From Buddleja alternifolia (Eukaryota; Streptophyta; Magnoliopsida; Lamiales; Scrophulariaceae): a stretch of 64,000 nt of DNA. This document shows, in pieces, positions 1 through 10,792 of the stretch. The stretch lies in contig CM033408.1 in assembly GCA_019426215.1 (NCBI GenBank), forward strand, positions 30,483,953 to 30,547,952. The letters are read 5' to 3'. The position numbers were made by a program, and so were the translations under genes. Below the pieces are notes generated by a model. That model was not told the origin of the DNA, made no database searches, and was given only the letters and a program-made list of their open reading frames with translations. Within the stretch, counting starts at the first letter, position 1. Each line of letters opens with the position of its first letter.

Positions 1-1237
1 TATTTAGTTAGCTTAATTACAAAAATAATATAACCAAAATTGTGGCTTCTAGTAAAACAAACTAGAATTCTATACAAGTTAAATCTCAATCATCGCACTA
101 ATTTTCTCAATCTTAATAGAATACTCATATATGGTAACTCTCATACAAGAAATAATACTTGTACCAAAAAGGCCCGACTAGTTGGTGAATGATGCCATTG
201 AAATATATTAGGTAATTTGTTTTCTTCTATCGGGATAACACAAAAAGATTGTATAAATAAATCATTACATATGTACAAATATAAAACTGTAAAAAGTCAT
301 CACGCATTATTAAGCACTATATTAACTTAACCGATGATTCCTTCATTTTTTTTAAATGAATTTATCAATTTAAAATTTCAAAATTAACAAATCATTTGAA
401 TCATGTAATCTGTTAACAAGAATTATAAAGAATTATTATAATTATTTAAATATTTTTTAATTAAATCTTATCAACTAACAAATCATTTAAATCTTGTAAT
501 CTATAAATTAATTACTTATAAATTAACAAAATATTTAATTTGAATTAATAAAATTAATAAATTATCAATTAACAAATTGTAGATTTAAACTACGAAGATT
601 TGCGTTTTCTAATTGTATCATATTCAGTTATAAGTTATTTAATTGTATCAACCAATAAATCCTATTTAAATCTATTTGCATTTTCTTACAAATCATATAA
701 GTTCAATGAAAAAAGAATTAACCAAGTTTATTTGGTGCTTAAATATTGTAAGGTTGTGTTTGGGTTGAGATATTTGGAATTGCTTAAAAATTTCCACGAA
801 GGACTATTTTGGTACCTTTTAAAGTTTAGGGGGTATATGCGACAGTAAGAATAGTTCAAGGGGGCATTTTGTATTTAACCCAAAAAATAAAAACAAAAAG
901 AGAATTAGCAATTAGGTGGGGCCATTAACCAAGTGGGACCCGAGGAAAAATTCTGCTTTAGCTATAGTACTGTTCTTGTTTTGAAGCCAGTAACGGCATT
1001 TTGGCTCATGATTGTATTTTGGTTTCTTCTTATTAAGCCCCAGCGAATCATGCTTTGTATCTATAGCCCTTTGCCGCCCCTCTATGTATGTATATATATG
1101 TATATATATATGCTCCCATATATATTCCTCCCTTCTCTTCATAATCTAACTCCTCATCACGAATACATCACCCCCTCCCCCTAATAATATATACACACCT
1201 CATCAATATATACATACGATATATACATACATACATA

Positions 1238-1241
<4 letters not shown>
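1..1241. other. AT-rich 5' flank of the bHLH95-like gene
   Basis: No coding region is recognisable; the short open frames are AT-rich and match no family I know. Around 385-520 two degenerate copies of a roughly 36-base segment, each containing 'aacaaatcattt', form a loose direct repeat. From about 1080 the sequence becomes TA-rich, with several 'tatata' stretches that could act as TATA elements for the gene starting at 1272. No TATA box can be singled out. Confidence 0.5.

Positions 1242-1270
<29 letters not shown>
1242..1270. repeat. (TA)n microsatellite touching the start codon
   Basis: An uninterrupted TA dinucleotide tract ends directly before the ATG at 1272. It must be either 5' UTR or core promoter of the bHLH95-like gene, so its length could alter transcription start or translation. 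TA tracts vary rapidly in length. Confidence 0.9.
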
Positions 1271-1271
<1 letters not shown>

Positions 1272-1273
<2 letters not shown>

Positions 1274-1640
1274 GGATGAGGAGCTAGGGCATGAGAGCAT
1301 GTTGTGGAACGATGATTCATGGGCATTTCCAATACTAGTGAATCAAGAAAATGGCGGGAAAAATGGCAATTCAGAGACGGCAAAGGAAGTGGAAGCGCCG
1401 CCACCAGCTACAGCAGCCAAGGGGAAGAAGAGGGCGGCTGCCGGTGGTGGTGGAAGGAAGTCCGGCGGCCGCCGCGGCGGTGATAAAAAGGGGAAAGAAG
1501 AAAAAGGTGGCGGCGGCGGCGAATCAGATGATCATGAGCTGCATATATGGACAGAGAGAGAGAGGAGGAAGAGGATGAGAGACATGTTTGCTAATCTTCA
1601 TGCTTTGGTTCCTCATCTACCTGCCAGGGTAAATCTCTAG

Positions 1641-1695
<55 letters not shown>

Positions 1696-4600
1696 GTTAT
1701 ACTTTACCAAGATTTCTCTATTTTTTAACAAAAGACAAAATAAAACCATATATATATATGGTTTTATTTTGTGTTTGTTAAAAAATAGAGAAATCTTGGT
1801 AAAGTATAACTAATTAATATTGATCTATTTATACCCCTTTTTATCTTCTATTTTTTTTGCTAATGACAAGTTATATATCATGAACAAGTGTCCTTTATGG
1901 TAGCAATTTAGCACATAAAAATTATTATTTTATTTTATTTTTTTGGATAAAAATTATTAGGGGGAATGTTCTTAATTAGAAAAATTCATGCTACCACTTA
2001 TTCAAGTTGGAAGAAGATTTTTATAGTACGTGTATGAGCCGGTATATAGATGTATACAGTATCATAAAAGAAAATACATATATATCATCGTATATAATTC
2101 AACAGTTGAGATTTTAGAACACCGTTTAAGCATTATTCACGATTTAAGTTGAGTAATATTTAATTCCTCCCTTTTCACTTTTAATTTCCAATTTCTTTTC
2201 TTTTTTTTCTTTGGGGGGGTGGGGTGGGGGTGTCTCTCTGAATTGAGAATTTTTATCAGAAGAATCTTCTGATCCAAGTCACATTGTTTGTTCTTTGTCG
2301 AAATCAAGAATTCCACTATAAATTGCTTTAATTATAAAGATTGGATTTTTTTCTATTTTGGCATGTAGAACATAAATGTTACTAGAAGTTCTAACGGGAC
2401 CAGAATTTGGAGTTCGGAGGAAAAATGTAAAAAATTCCGGACTAACTTTGATTTTAGATTTTGGGGACGAAATATCAAAAATAAAAAAATTATAGTGAAT
2501 CTTTAATTTATCATATCATAAATAGTATCAATATTTATATGTATGCCAACTGTTTATCAACGTGCAGAGCAACCCATGATGGTTTGGCGATGTTTTTGGA
2601 ATTTATTTAACCCAAATCTATTTAAGAAGGAAATTATATTTTAGATTTGATTTTGTCGAATATAAGCAGAGCATTTGAATTCTACTAGATTTTTTTAGTC
2701 CGGAATAGCCAAGTAATAAATCTGGTTCAAACCATAATTGAGACATATTTAATCATGCCTTCAAGACTCAACATGTATTCTTTAATATTTTTCTCAAGTT
2801 ATATATATCAAACATATAAAATTAAGCTTCCAGAAAAAGATTAATCCTGGAATGAAAATTTTAAGAACCATTTATAGCACAGTAACTATCCAATAACTAG
2901 AAAAATTAATACTCCCTCCGTCCGAAAAAGAATGTCCCGTTTGATTTTTTTAGGAATTATCAAATTTTCATTGTTTTCCGATAGTACTCTTTCCATAAAA
3001 CAAAAGACAACTAATAACATTACCTTCTAAAACATGTCATGCTTTTAATTTGATTTATTGTTATTATTTTCTATCTATGTATAAAATTATCTTTCTTAAA
3101 TATAATTGTAGTTTTATAGTAAAAATGAATTAATTGTATATTTTTCAATTAAAATAGAGGGTAATATAGTCAGATTAGACGATAAATACATACATAAATA
3201 GTAAGGGACAAACATTTTGTGACAGACGAAAGTAGAATAGTGAACATCTTTTTTAGGACGGAGGGATTATAAATTAGTTCTCATCAAATCATATCTAACC
3301 AAATTGGTTTCAACTAGAATTTCCCGCAGACATCTTTACTACGGCCCAACCAATTAATTCAATCATTTCTTTAATATATAAACCTCATTTCAATATATAG
3401 TTACAATTAAATAAGGGATGGTTGCATATCGTATCCCTGTAAAACACGAAATTTGTATACATTCCTCCGTATTAAAGAAATAGACTTAAATGTCTCCAAT
3501 ATTATTTTTAATTTGCAAAATTGCCCAAACCTCTTTCAAACACATTGCGCATGAATGCTACCTTCCGCAAAATTTTAATGAATTGGGGGTTTCATGCAGG
3601 ATTTTGAAAATCATATGGGTATATAAGGCTATATTCTTAACACGGAAGGATGTGTGCAGGTTTCATGTTTCACATGAGTACGAAATATAATTTTCCCATT
3701 AAATAAACCCTATGTTTTTCTTGATAATTTTTTTTATAAATTTATCAATGTTACGCAGGCTGATAAATCCACCATTGTTGATGAAGCAGTACTCTACATC
3801 AGAAAACTTCAGCTAACTCTCACTCAACTTCATAAACTCAAAGAAGAAAAGCTCAACAATACAATCAATCCCACCAACAATCCCTCCATTATCCCCCAAA
3901 ACAAACTCGTGATTCTATCACGAGAAGCGTTTTTAGCTGAGCAAGGGTCCACATCAAGTAAAAACGTTAACTCATCAGCTATCACTTTATCAAACCCCAA
4001 TAAGACCCAAAACACGCTTTTGTTTTCGGGCCCTGAATTTCCTGCCATTTTCAAGACATGGACTTCTCCGAATGTGGTACTTAATGTGTGCGGGCCAGAT
4101 GCTCATATCAATGTGTGCGGGCGGAAGAAGCCCGGCCTGTTGACCGCGATTTGCTGCGTGATGGAGAAGTACAAACTCGAGGTGGTTTCTGCTCAAGTTT
4201 CGTCGGGTCGTGGTAGACGCATGTACATGATTCATGCCCATGTAAGTACAATTTTTCTGCTTTATTAATCTTTATGATATCGTACGTACGTACAGGGACG
4301 GAGCCAGAAATTTGAATAAGGGGGGTGAGATTTGTTGTGATATAGGTATATATTATTTTTTGGCAGATAGTCGAAGGAGTCAAAGGGGGGGTGCGGGAGG
4401 CTTGCCCCCCGCGGTACGATACGCTATATTTGTGGAGGAAAATATAATAAGCAACTAGGTTCAATTACAACTTTTGACATACTTTATACTCTTATATCTC
4501 TTTCGTTATAGCCAGGATTTTGAGTTGGAGGGGGGGCGAACTCAAAATAAAAGAAAAAAACATGAAATTTTTCGAATTTGAGGGGGGCAAAATCCAAATA

Positions 4601-5575
4601 TCAAAAATTTTGTAAGGTAAAAAATTAATTTTTCAAAATTGAGGGGGGGCGACCGCACCCTCCAGCCCCCCCTGGTTCCGTCCCTGCGTACGTATGTAGA
4701 TGTCCGCATGCAGTTATTTTGAATTTTTGAACGTTTGTTGAGTTTAATGTGGTGGGATTTTTCTTGATTTTTCAGGATGTTTATGGAAATAGGTTTGATG
4801 AACTAGGGTTTTGATGGGATTTGGTAATTTTATTAGTGGAGTTATATAAGTTTTAAACTTGTAATATTAAGTATCTATTTATCGTGTTTTAATAATTATG
4901 ATAATCATCTATTTATCGTGTTTTAATAATTATTGTGATCGTAAACTTGTTGAATCATTTTACATCCATTTTGGGCTGTTCTTTCGATAATTGTGATAAA
5001 TTAAATTTATCTAATATGGACACTCTGATAAAATAAAGCACGTAGAGGTCGAAGAACTAGGGTTTTGATAGGATTGGCAAATTTGATTAGTTGAGTTTAG
5101 AAACTATTTCGTATACTGAATTTCGATTGAAGGGAGAGTTATGAATTTCAAATTCATAATACAAATGTATTGACTAGTTTCAACTTTCAAGTTTACTGAA
5201 TTCTAAATCCGCAAATAAGACCAACCATAAGATAAGTATTATAATTTGTGATTGGTTAAATGTTGCGAAATGCACTTAGAAAAATAGTTTTAATTTTCTC
5301 GAAAGTTATAACAATTTGACATTTTTTTCTGTCGTCATATCTTTGTACTCTTTTGTACACATGTCGTGCAATTAAGAATATGTTACGCCCATTATGTTAA
5401 AAAAGTCAATTTTTTTTTTTTTTTGTGACTAGTTTCCTTAGTTTTATTTACTTATATTTTTGTGCATAAATATCAGGCAAATGAAGGTTGTGAGCAGTTC
5501 CCCGAGGCAGTAATTCTAGCGGAACAAATATACAAGCAAGCTGCAGCAGAGATCACGCTCTGGGTTAATTCGTAA
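1272..5575 (+). CDS. bHLH95: bHLH transcription factor, bHLH95/ZHOUPI (RGE1) type
   Basis: Three exons join in frame: 1272-1628, 3759-4241 and 5477-5575, giving 312 residues. All introns are GT-AG, phase 0. The N-terminus is low-complexity and Lys/Gly-rich, like a nuclear-localising tail. The basic region and helix 1 lie at about residues 92-119 ('[20 protein letters not shown]' has the H-E-R pattern of E-box binders). The loop and helix 2 open exon 2 ('[18 protein letters not shown]'). The C-terminal half resembles the ACT-like domain found in this subfamily, and exon 3 ends 'AEITLWVNS'. In Arabidopsis, ZHOUPI acts in the endosperm to drive its breakdown and embryo cuticle formation; the same role here is inferred from similarity. 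Intron 1 (2.1 kb) and intron 2 (1.2 kb) are enlarged by repeats. The protein looks intact. Confidence 0.9.
1642..1690. repeat. (TA)n microsatellite just inside intron 1
   Basis: About 24 TA units begin 13 bases after the exon 1 splice donor (gtaaat at 1629) and run straight into the hairpin repeat at 1691. Such a long TA tract so close to a donor site could affect splicing of the bHLH95-like transcript. Confidence 0.9.
1691..1817. repeat. Near-perfect 62-bp inverted repeat (hairpin) in intron 1
   Basis: The left arm (1691-1752, starting 'aattagttatactttacc') is the reverse complement of the right arm (1756-1817, ending 'ggtaaagtataactaatt'). There is essentially one mismatch/indel near the middle, and the loop is only a few bases. 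The transcript would fold into one long stem inside intron 1. It may be a very small MITE or foldback, or a miRNA-like precursor. I see no clear target-site duplication because the left side adjoins TA repeats. Confidence 0.85.
2213..2231 (+). other. G-rich run, possible G-quadruplex
   Basis: Four G-runs (7, 4 and 5 G separated by single T, with flanking TG) sit on the sense strand of intron 1 of the bHLH95-like gene, directly after a pyrimidine tract. The pattern satisfies the simple G3+N1-7 quadruplex rule. Folding has not been shown. Confidence 0.6.
2912..3266. mobile_element. Stowaway-like MITE in intron 1
   Basis: The left end reads 'CTCCCTCCGTCC' after a TA, and the right end reads 'GGACGGAGGGA', its reverse complement, followed by TTA. 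These are the canonical plant Stowaway (Tc1/mariner-type) terminal repeats. About 355 bp, no coding capacity, inserted in intron 1 of the bHLH95-like gene. Confidence 0.75.
4293..4686. mobile_element. hAT-like MITE with perfect 8-bp duplication, in intron 2
   Basis: Terminal inverted repeats 'CAGGGACGGAGCCAG' (4293-4307) and 'CTGGTTCCGTCCCTG' (4672-4686) are flanked on both sides by CGTACGTA (4285-4292 and 4687-4694). An 8-bp duplication is the hAT signature. The 394-bp interior has G-runs such as 'gaggggggc' and no ORF. It lies within intron 2 of the bHLH95-like gene. Elements at 22844 and 48473 have the same termini. Confidence 0.85.
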
Positions 5576-5952
5576 TTATTTGGCTTCATATTATTGAATT
5601 TCAAATAGAATATTTAATAGTCCTTTCGAATTTTATGGTTGTACAGCTTCCATATCTTGAATTAATTCTGCTATCAAAGTTAGATTCTGGTTCTGGAAAC
5701 TTATCAATTCAAGTATTTTTATAATGTTTCAGCAGAAGTAATTATGTGCATTAAACCCATATAATATAATGTTCCATTGTTCCTGCTTCATGTAATTATA
5801 TATCTTTATCATAATTTTTTTGTTTTTTTTTTTAATTCAAGACAAATGGGATACCCTAGATATGTAGCCCGATAAACTCAGATTGATGTTCATAATTTTG
5901 AGCTCTAAAGACTCTACCTAGCTTCATAAATGATGAGAGAACCACAACTTAT

Positions 5953-6138
5953 TTTTTTTGGTTGCCTACCACAGTATCCCGGACATTGCCGGACTAATCT
6001 GTTGGTCGACCCGGGTCGCACACCTGGCCTGGTGGGTGAGTCTCTCAACGGGGGTAACTGCGTACACAAGGAATCGAACCCGAGAACTTACTTAAGCGGA
6101 ACCGAGTTGCTTACCACTTGGACCAACCCCCGTTGGTG
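5953..6138 (-). mobile_element. tRNA-derived SINE with target-site duplication
   Basis: Read on the minus strand, the element starts near 'ACGGGGGTTGGTCCAAGTGG' (a Pol III A-box). It has a B-box 'GGGTTCGATTCC' (complement of 6070-6081) and ends in an A tail (run of T at 5953-5959). It is flanked by 16-bp repeats, 5937-5952 and 6139-6154, that match at 15 of 16 positions. This is a complete SINE insertion by target-primed reverse transcription. The head resembles Au-type plant SINEs, but the family is not assigned firmly. Confidence 0.85.
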
Positions 6139-6154
6139 GAGAACCACAATTTAT

Positions 6155-7290
6155 AATAGGTTGAATTCGAACACAGGATCTTTCGCATAAAGTCGTAAAT
6201 GAAATTATAATAGAACAGAAGGTGATGGGCCAAGTGGCCCAAGTAAATTACAAGAAGTTTTCTTTTGGGCTTTTACATACCAAACTACATAAATGGGCTG
6301 GCGAAAATATATGAAAAAAGGGAAAAAGTTTTGTGGGCCCACATTGTTGGTTCTAGTGAATTCTTTTTCCTTGTTTTTCCTATTTCTTGTCTTAAATAAA
6401 GAAAAATAAATTCATTTTTACCAAATATTATTGTAATATGCCTATGTGTGTGTGTGTGTGTGGAGCAAAAATGAGTTGGGCATGTACCAGCACCAGTTGC
6501 AATCAAGATAGGGAGAAGTCCAAAAGCCCATGTGAGATTCCATTTTCATGGTCTCCTTTTATAACCATGTGAGTGACACTCACATTCACACAAACCCTTC
6601 ACCTTTGAACATAATAATGAAAACTACTACTTACACCATATACTTTTTGAATTTGGTGGATGGAAATGGAGAGTGGGGACGTGCTCTAACTATTGTTATT
6701 GATAGGGATTAAACGAATTGGTTGCGTTGAATAACGTATTGTTTAAATTTGCTTGCATTTTACAGGGTATGAGAATTTGCGTTTGAGTTTGATTTAATCG
6801 TTAATCAAATTGAACTCGAACAAATTTTAATTGAGTGGAGCCTCAAATTTTTAAAAGACCGATGACGAGTAGTTTGATTCGTTCTGCAGCTTTAGCTTTA
6901 GTTACTAACGTAGCATTTTTAGGGTTATACTTGGCATAAATTTGGACCGGTGAGTTTTGAGATACATCAAAATCAAATATTTCATTGGGCCTATCTATGG
7001 ATCTTACGCTATAGTGGTTGAGATTGGTCATTGTCTCCTATTTTCATGAATTAATTTAGAGATACAAGAATGAGGTGTATGTAAAATGACTAAAATATCT
7101 TGAATAGAGAAATGACCAAAATACCATACTTTGGGGGAATAGAAAATTCTAGAAATGTAGGTCATGTTAAAAATGTAGAAAAATAATCCAGCATATATGA
7201 TAAAACAAAAACAACATGATATTCATGATGTGACAATATTACTAATGCCATGAAAATGAAAGTAGCAACTCCCAGTGGCGCAAACGACAA
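6155..7290. other. Intergenic AT-rich DNA
   Basis: No gene is recognisable. A short (TG)n microsatellite occurs at about 6445-6461. The remaining frames are short and without known motifs. Confidence 0.5.
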
Positions 7291-7291
7291 A

Positions 7292-7555
7292 GAGGGTGTT
7301 TGACTAAGTTTATAAATTTTTTAAAACATCTTATAAGATGTTTTAGAGTTTATAAATTTTATAAATTTGTTTGGTAATTTTTTTAAAAAAAATAGCTTAT
7401 AAGACCAAAAAATAAGATGTTTGGATCTTATAAATTATTTTTTAAAAAGTAAGTCAATCCCACTTTTTTTTTAAACATTTTATAAAATGTTACATCTTAT
7501 AAATTTCTAAAATATTTTATAAGATGTTTTAGATAAGTTTAGCCGAACACCCTCT
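7292..7555. mobile_element. MITE with roughly 25-bp terminal inverted repeats
   Basis: The left end 'GAGGGTGTTTGACTAAG' and the right end '...TTAGCCGAACACCCTC' are near reverse complements, and the interior has several copies of 'acatcttataagatgttt'-like palindromes. About 264 bp and non-coding. No clean target duplication could be read, so the superfamily (hAT or PIF-like) stays open. Confidence 0.6.
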
Positions 7556-7799
7556 GAGAATCACTACATTACTACTAAATACTAGTCCACCATGTTATAT
7601 ATGCAACCCTACTTTGGCATTATTATGCCCAATGTATCGTCAAAGGAAGTTAACGCATCAATTTATTAGTTCTCCTTACTCGTTCTATGTCACTCAAATA
7701 AGTATGCACTCAAGTAAGTTGTAAGTTGTAAGTCGTCAAATATCATATGATGATATTATCATTTCAGTTTATAATATCATATACATATATATATATATT

Positions 7800-8190
7800 A
7801 TTGATTTGGGTTGGAAATGAACCCGACCCTCCTCAATGAAGCTTGGCTCGAGCACGATCACGAAGCTTCCAAAATGGAACAACCTGAAACCAAAGGACCC
7901 TCGTTAGGGTCGAGCTGGGGTTGATCCCAGTGTAGACCCTCCGATGATCAAGTCAGTCATAGACTCTAAGGATCGAGATCACAATATTTAATGTGGAGTA
8001 ATAAATGTCATACCTCCTAGTTGTGAAAGTGGGTGTATTTATAGTGTTGGGCGCTTTGTACGGATCAACATGGGCCACGTGGCTTAATCTCAAGCTGCCT
8101 GGTGAAGCTAATCGATGGCTGAGAACACGGGTTAGTCGGGTCGGGAGGATCGGGTCAACCCGAACCTGATCTAAAAAGCGCGGATCCTGG
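7800..8190 (-). repeat. LTR-like relic, probably retrotransposon
   Basis: This stretch is more GC-rich than its surroundings. On the minus strand it carries 'TATAAATACACCCAC' (complement of about 8030-8045) followed by a segment resembling the R/U5 part of plant LTRs ('GACTTGATCATCGGAGG'). The borders and any partner LTR were not found, so it is a solo LTR or LTR fragment at best; a Ty3/gypsy origin is a guess. Confidence 0.35.
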
Positions 8191-8239
8191 AGTGTATTGT
8201 GAATATAACCAAGTGTAGAGGGTAAAATTATCTCAGGGT

Positions 8240-9268
8240 CATTTTGACCTATATCATCAATTATAATTCACATACACAATTGGATATATCCTACGTATGT
8301 ATTACCCTTTGTTGTACCTCATCAAAACTGAATTGTCTTTCTCCCTACCTCATCATGCTCAATTGTCTTTCTCCATAGTGGCCACCTTTGAAAACCATCA
8401 AAGTAGTTCAAAGTAATGTAATACCTAACTTCATCTTAACAAATAAGAGATACGAAAAGATTTTTGTTTCTTAACAAAAAGTAAAAATAATTTTTTTTTC
8501 CAGTAATTATAGGGTGTAGCACTTTTGATTCTATAACTTTAATAGTTATACATTTAGTCCTAAAATTAAAACACTCCATTTTAATTTTAGTCCTTTTTTT
8601 TTTTACTCAATTAGTCTTTTTTGGCACATTTAGTCTTATTTGTCCAATTTATTATATGTGAAAAAATATCATCCCAATTTGATGTTGCATAGAATCTTCT
8701 TAGAACAATTTCCATCCATGTGAACCAATCAAAATTACCTACCAAATTGATCATTTGGTCTTAGAATAATTTTACCTACAAAATTGAACAGAAAGATTTT
8801 GGAAACAACTTAGATGATTTACACTTACCAAATTGAAGAAGGAAAAGAGTTAGAAAACAATATTGCTAATTCCAGATCTCGTAGGAATGCTTCCACTTTG
8901 ATTATGAAATAATTTTATTCAATTTTTTTGACACAATGATGGAAAAAAGACATAATTAGTAAGTATCTTGGGATGGATTTTATCATTAAGAATCCAAAAT
9001 TAATCAGATAAAAGTTTATTGATAATCGAATGTGCAGAAGAATAGAGAAAGGTATTCAAGGTGCTAAATGAATGGATAAATATAATTAGAGTTTTGTGCT
9101 AGAAATTTCATTTGGATATACAATGAAAAAATGATTTTTTAAAAACCCGACTACTTGAACCCACAAACTTAATGTTGATTTCGCATAATTATGAAATTTG
9201 TGGCATGAAAAGCAAAGAAGATGATTAGTTATTAATTATTATGGAAGTGATGAGCCAATGAGAGAAAA
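8240..9268. other. Intergenic AT-rich DNA
   Basis: Nothing recognisable as a gene or defined repeat; homopolymer T tracts and short open frames only. Confidence 0.5.
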
Positions 9269-9276
9269 TTGGAAAG

Positions 9277-10346
9277 TAGGGGTGCACACGGTTCGATTTT
9301 TGCGGTATTTTTATAAAATTTATACCGTATCAATAATTGCGGTTTTAGGACAACTAATGCCAAAATTGAACTTTTCAAAACCTATACCATCGTATCTAGT
9401 ACGATACAGTTTTGGTATGGTACGGTACGATTTTGCGGTATTTTTACTATATAGATCACATGATTTATCTATGTATTATCATTTCCACTTTTTATGCAAA
9501 AAAATCTCAAGAAAACTCTATACAATACACTAAAAAGAGAACAAATCTCATCTCTCATCTCAATGCATGATTCTCTTACACTTTTGTTCGTAAAAAAAAA
9601 GGTGGAAAAAAGGGGGAAAAAACTAGACTTTGCAATAGAAGAATTTTTTTGAATGAGAATCGATAAACTTATGCTTAGAATTAACATGTTCTTTTTTCCT
9701 TCAGAAATGTGGTTGTAAGTTGGTTGTTAACGATAACTACTAGGTAACAAAATTAAAAACAATTGTCTAACTAAATAATGATTAAAATGATAAGAGTGTA
9801 AGCTCTTACAATAATAGTTGGAATTATTATAATTGAGCAACTATTGAACCTAATTACTATAAAAATCATGGAGATTCAAATTCTTGTATTTTATACTCTG
9901 CCTTGTATGTTTCCTCAAATAAGTGTTATAGTCTAATTCACATTCTTGATGTTAGTATTATTATTTGGAGTCTAGATTTGAAATAATTTTAATCTATCTT
10001 TTAACTACTTATCAACTTTAATAAAATTTACTTAATTTTTCATATTTCTAAAAATCACATATTCCCACGAGTTTTGATAAGAAATCAATTTCCTATATAT
10101 TTGTATCTATAAATCCTAAAACATTAGAAATAATATATAACGAATAGTTATATATATATACACATACGATCCGGTACGGTTTTTTACCGATATTGAATTT
10201 CTAAAACCTAAACCATACCAAAATATTCGGTACGGTAACGGCTTGTACCAAAACCGATAATTTTTAGTAAAAAAACCATTATTTCGATACAATACGGTGC
10301 AGTACGATCGGTATGATATGGTTTTAGAAAACCATGAACACCCCTA
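9277..10346. mobile_element. Non-autonomous hAT-like element, 1.07 kb
   Basis: The ends 'TAGGGGTGCACACGGTT' and 'AAACCATGAACACCCCTA' form imperfect inverted repeats. The flanks TTGGAAAG (9269-9276) and TTGGAGAG (10347-10354) are an 8-bp duplication matching at 7 positions. Subterminal regions are packed with 'CGGTAC/GGTACGGT'-like motifs typical of transposase-binding subterminal repeats. The longest frame is a 91-codon one without motifs, so it depends on a transposase made elsewhere. Confidence 0.8.
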
Positions 10347-10354
10347 TTGGAGAG

Positions 10355-10792
10355 TCGCTATGGCTAAAAGAAGCAAGAATTTAAGAATTTCAAGAAAATA
10401 TTATCCCAAACAAATAGATCATTTAAAAATAAATAAATACTTCTATGTAAATCAGTGATTAAACTCAAATATAGAATAAAGGATTCTCAATTTTTTTAAC
10501 AAAAAATTCTTAATTACAAAAGTACATACACCAGCTGCCTTATATACCCTAAGTCCTTTTACCTGACCCAAAAAACATAAGTCCATTTACCTCTATATCT
10601 ATTTTTCTTTTCTACATATAGCTTTTAACTGTAATTTACCCAGTTTTACAGAAAAAATATATGCTAGACCAAGTTAAAGTTCGATTGTCTTAGTATTTAT
10701 CTTTATCACACTTTAAAGTATATTATGCGCAATTCCAACACAACTGAAATTGACACAAAATTCACACTCCACTCGATCTGGCATACGAAATA
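10355..10792. other. Intergenic DNA downstream of the U-box gene
   Basis: This AT-rich segment lies 3' to the minus-strand U-box gene and should contain its 3' UTR. No specific poly(A) site can be chosen. Confidence 0.4.
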
